A stretch of 64,000 nt of DNA from Aquilaria yunnanensis (taxonomy: Eukaryota > Streptophyta > Magnoliopsida > Malvales > Thymelaeaceae). Where the stretch lies: positions 79,204,001 to 79,268,000 of the forward strand of contig CM077599.1 in assembly GCA_039654915.1 (NCBI GenBank). Direction: 5' to 3'. Below the pieces are notes generated by a model. The model ran no database searches, was not told where the DNA came from, and saw only the letters and a program-made list of their open reading frames with translations. The position numbers and the translations under genes were made by a program. Shown here in pieces: positions 61,461-64,000 of the stretch (position 1 is its first letter; every line of letters starts with the position of its first letter).

Positions 61461-63300
61461 ACCAAAACACCAACATGGCATCTTTCTCCTTTTACCCTCC
61501 TGTTTTCTATAAGGTACCAACCTACCGTTTGATATGGAAAAGTATGAACATCGGTCTTTTACCTTGAATCAATGTCACAGAATTTTTCATCACCATTAAG
61601 AAATATGGTTTTGACGACTGCCCAATAAAGCCTGTTGGTATCTACCTTAAATACTTTTTGCTCATCTTTATTATATTCTAAATGTATTTAATTTTCCTCC
61701 TTTAGACCTATGTTTTTTTTGGTACTTTTATTCTATCTATACCATAGGTATCAAGTTCAATATTCCCTAGCTCCTCACATTTTGTAAAAATTTCCAAAAT
61801 GACTTTAAGTCCTTGGAACTATAAACCTTCCTTACCTGGTTTTGACCCGTTATGTGTTTGGATAAAATCCTTTTAGTCTTCCTACAAAGACTTGAACCCA
61901 TCATATCTGGTTCTCACATCGACTTCCAGCTGAATAATATTTCTCCTTAAAATACCTCTTAGTTATATGGGACCGTTCATGTAATATATATTTTTCCATC
62001 ATCCTATCACCTTCTTTAAAACTAGGGACTGAAATCTTTGAAAAGTCTGTATTTGTCTTCAACCCTAATATCTATTAACCTGTTTCGAACCCAAGTGTAT
62101 CATCTGGATAGTCAAGTGATGTATTTTAACTCTGGTCAAAAAGATATGATGTGCCTTTGAAGATGCCTGTATAGCCTGATTACTTGGTACCTCTTTGATT
62201 GAGTTTGTCCGGATGGGCTTATAACTTAAGGCTTTGTGTGTTTTCAGGCTTTATCACCTTTAAGGCTCCATTTTTCCAAGTTCGTCGATCACTTGGCTAT
62301 CTAAGAACCCATTAGGCAATTTATTGCAATATTTGCTCGACAAGTCACTGAATTTCATGATTCTATTCATTAATACAAACTTATTATACTTCTTAGCACG
62401 TAACTCACTTTACTACAAAAATTTTTTTTCCTGTAAATTACCCTAACCTTTTTCTTTTGAAATTTAACTTACCTTAACCCTAATACTTATCAAATATTTA
62501 GTATTTGTTAGCCTTTTTGAAATAGACCATTTCACTTCTATCGTATAGTATGGTTTTGATTCCCAAATCGCCTATATAACACTAATGTATTCCTCAAGAG
62601 AGCAAGTAATGGTTGGTTTGGAGTTAGCATCACTACAAGGACTGTACTTGCTTGCCAAGTCTCACAAGCACCGGTGAGGTATATCACCAACTCGTTGGTG
62701 TAGGTTCCTAATAATAGACAATTTCCTTGGTCTTGGGGGAAGCTTAGGCCTTAAGTTTTTATTTCTCCAAAACTTGCGCAGCAAAACACATGAAGAGAAT
62801 GGAACTGAAAATTTTTGGAAAAGACATAGAACTGGTGATCCATAAGGGAATTACTGAAGAAGGGCTTGAACTTTTCTTTGGTTGTCATAGATTCTCAAGG
62901 AACCTAAAAATTTTTTTCCACAATATGATCAAAATTGAAAACAATAGGGGAGTTGCAGGTTAAATGTAGGTTTAGTGTCTATTTAGTATGGTTTTATAGA
63001 GAGAAATGAGCCATTTGCAAGGTAATACGTTAATCACTTGTCCCTGTCACTAAGTAACCACATTAATCAACCAATATCTCGACAAAGTTTTGTTGCTAAA
63101 AAAATGAACAAATAAGTTTCAACCTTCAACCACAATTGTAAAAGTATCAACCACAGTTGATGATGGTACTTCTACCCATATCAAGTCTTTTAATGAATTA
63201 TGATGATAAAATTTAATAATTTTTGTTTAAAGAAATCATCTTGTTCAAAATAACTTTTGAAATTTTGATTGAAAAATCAAACTTCTTTTTTGAAGTTCAA
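61461..63300. other. Possible viral continuation, then unassigned DNA
   Basis: From 61461 to about 62350 plus-strand sequence with frequent stops could be the 3' continuation of the fossil virus, but I recognise no domain. From 62350 to 63300 I see nothing definable. Confidence 0.35.
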
Positions 63301-63308
63301 GTTTTAAC

Positions 63309-63439
63309 TAGGGATATCAATGGATGTCCAATCTGACAAGCATTCGGTTGCTTCCGATTCGATGGATCAAGTGTTTTTAGCAATTGATCGGGTTTGGGTA
63401 AGATGTAGGTTTAGGGTTCACCCGCCCCAAATCCGACCC

Positions 63440-63482
<43 letters not shown>

Positions 63483-63817
63483 TAATATTACTTATGTGAT
63501 GAGAATAAAAGTATAATGGATAAGTTATATGGAATTCAAAACAAGGATGAGTTTCTTTAATAAATAAGGTATCATGAATGTTTTTAATAGTAACAAATGG
63601 AAGATTAGACATGACATGACTCAATAAAATTGTGGTTGTGGAGGTGTGGTGGGTGGATAGGTTTTACTTGACCCAACCTATCTAAAAATGGGTAGGATAT
63701 GAACGTAAAAATTGTCCACCTAACGGATGATGGGTAATATACGGTAGCGTGCTCAACGCTAGGGGTAGATGTGGGAATACCTCTATCCAACCCAAATCTG
63801 ACCCATTAAGATCCCTA
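63309..63817. mobile_element. hAT-like MITE, 509 bp
   Basis: The left end TAGGGATATCAATGG and the inverse right end TAGGGATCTTAATGG are inverted repeats. GTTTTAAC (63301-63308) and GTTTCAAC (63818-63825) form an 8-bp target duplication with one change. Inside is a (GT)n run at about 63446-63475. Its GGGT-rich text is typical of common plant hAT MITEs. Confidence 0.8.
63446..63475 (+). repeat. (GT)n microsatellite
   Basis: About 15 GT units inside the hAT-like MITE. Confidence 0.9.
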
Positions 63818-64000
63818 GTTTCAACCTACTCATCATGAGTTTTGATTGAAAAATCAAACTTCTCTTTTTAGGTTCAATTCTCAGATTTGTTCATCATTGG
63901 TCATTATTAATCACTTTCCTTAAATAGAATAGCACAAGGTAATTTTTTGGCCCAAAACTAATTAAGTTATTATTCATTTACAGTAGTCAGCCAATTACCT

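Overview
The window is plant nuclear DNA, from an angiosperm and most likely a eudicot. Supporting this are GT-AG introns, a NAC transcription factor, a CONSTANS-like relic, degenerate TTTAGGG telomere-type arrays, Ty3/gypsy and Ty1/copia elements, several MITE families and a fossil Caulimoviridae-like pararetrovirus. The species cannot be named from the sequence. Most of the window is AT-rich repeat or intergenic DNA, with only five genes that look intact.

Layout. 1-6957: an Athila-like Ty3/gypsy element on the minus strand that keeps gag and protease but no RT or integrase; its left LTR is cut by the window edge. 7690-8610: a gypsy-type LTR remnant. 9132-10081: an intact 77-aa zinc-finger/SERF-like gene in three exons. 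11.8-12.45 kb: a second degenerate LTR. 12883-13787: a PIF/Harbinger-like TIR element. 14127-14197: a damaged tRNA-Gln that belongs to a duplicated repeat. 15.9-18.9 kb: a ~2.3 kb minisatellite that runs into telomere-like repeats, with a second telomere-like block at 20.1-20.4 kb. 21863-25737: two tandem copies of peroxisomal dienoyl-CoA isomerase (DCI1). 27.3-29.9 kb: a MITE and a Pack-MULE carrying a piece of a PUB18/19-type U-box/ARM gene. 31228-32196: a NAC gene of the NAC083/NAC041 type. 38651-41897: a BAR-domain, hydroxyproline-rich protein gene of the At2g33490 type. 43118-49731: a COL14-like pseudogene split inside its first B-box by a decayed copia element. 51.5-58.65 kb: a ~3.2 kb tandem duplication, each copy holding a dead LITAF (GILP-like) gene next to the 5' part of the pararetrovirus. 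58.1-61.5 kb: the main body of that fossil virus. 63309-63817: a hAT-type MITE.

Gene context. The order NAC / At2g33490-like / COL14-like / LITAF-like matches what is recalled of two Arabidopsis loci combined (At2g33480-33490-33500 and At5g13180-13190). This part of the window therefore looks like an ancestral block in which the two genes at the right end have decayed under transposon, virus and duplication activity, while the NAC and BAR genes remain open. The DCI1 pair would act in peroxisomal breakdown of unsaturated fatty acids; the second copy has changes around the active site.
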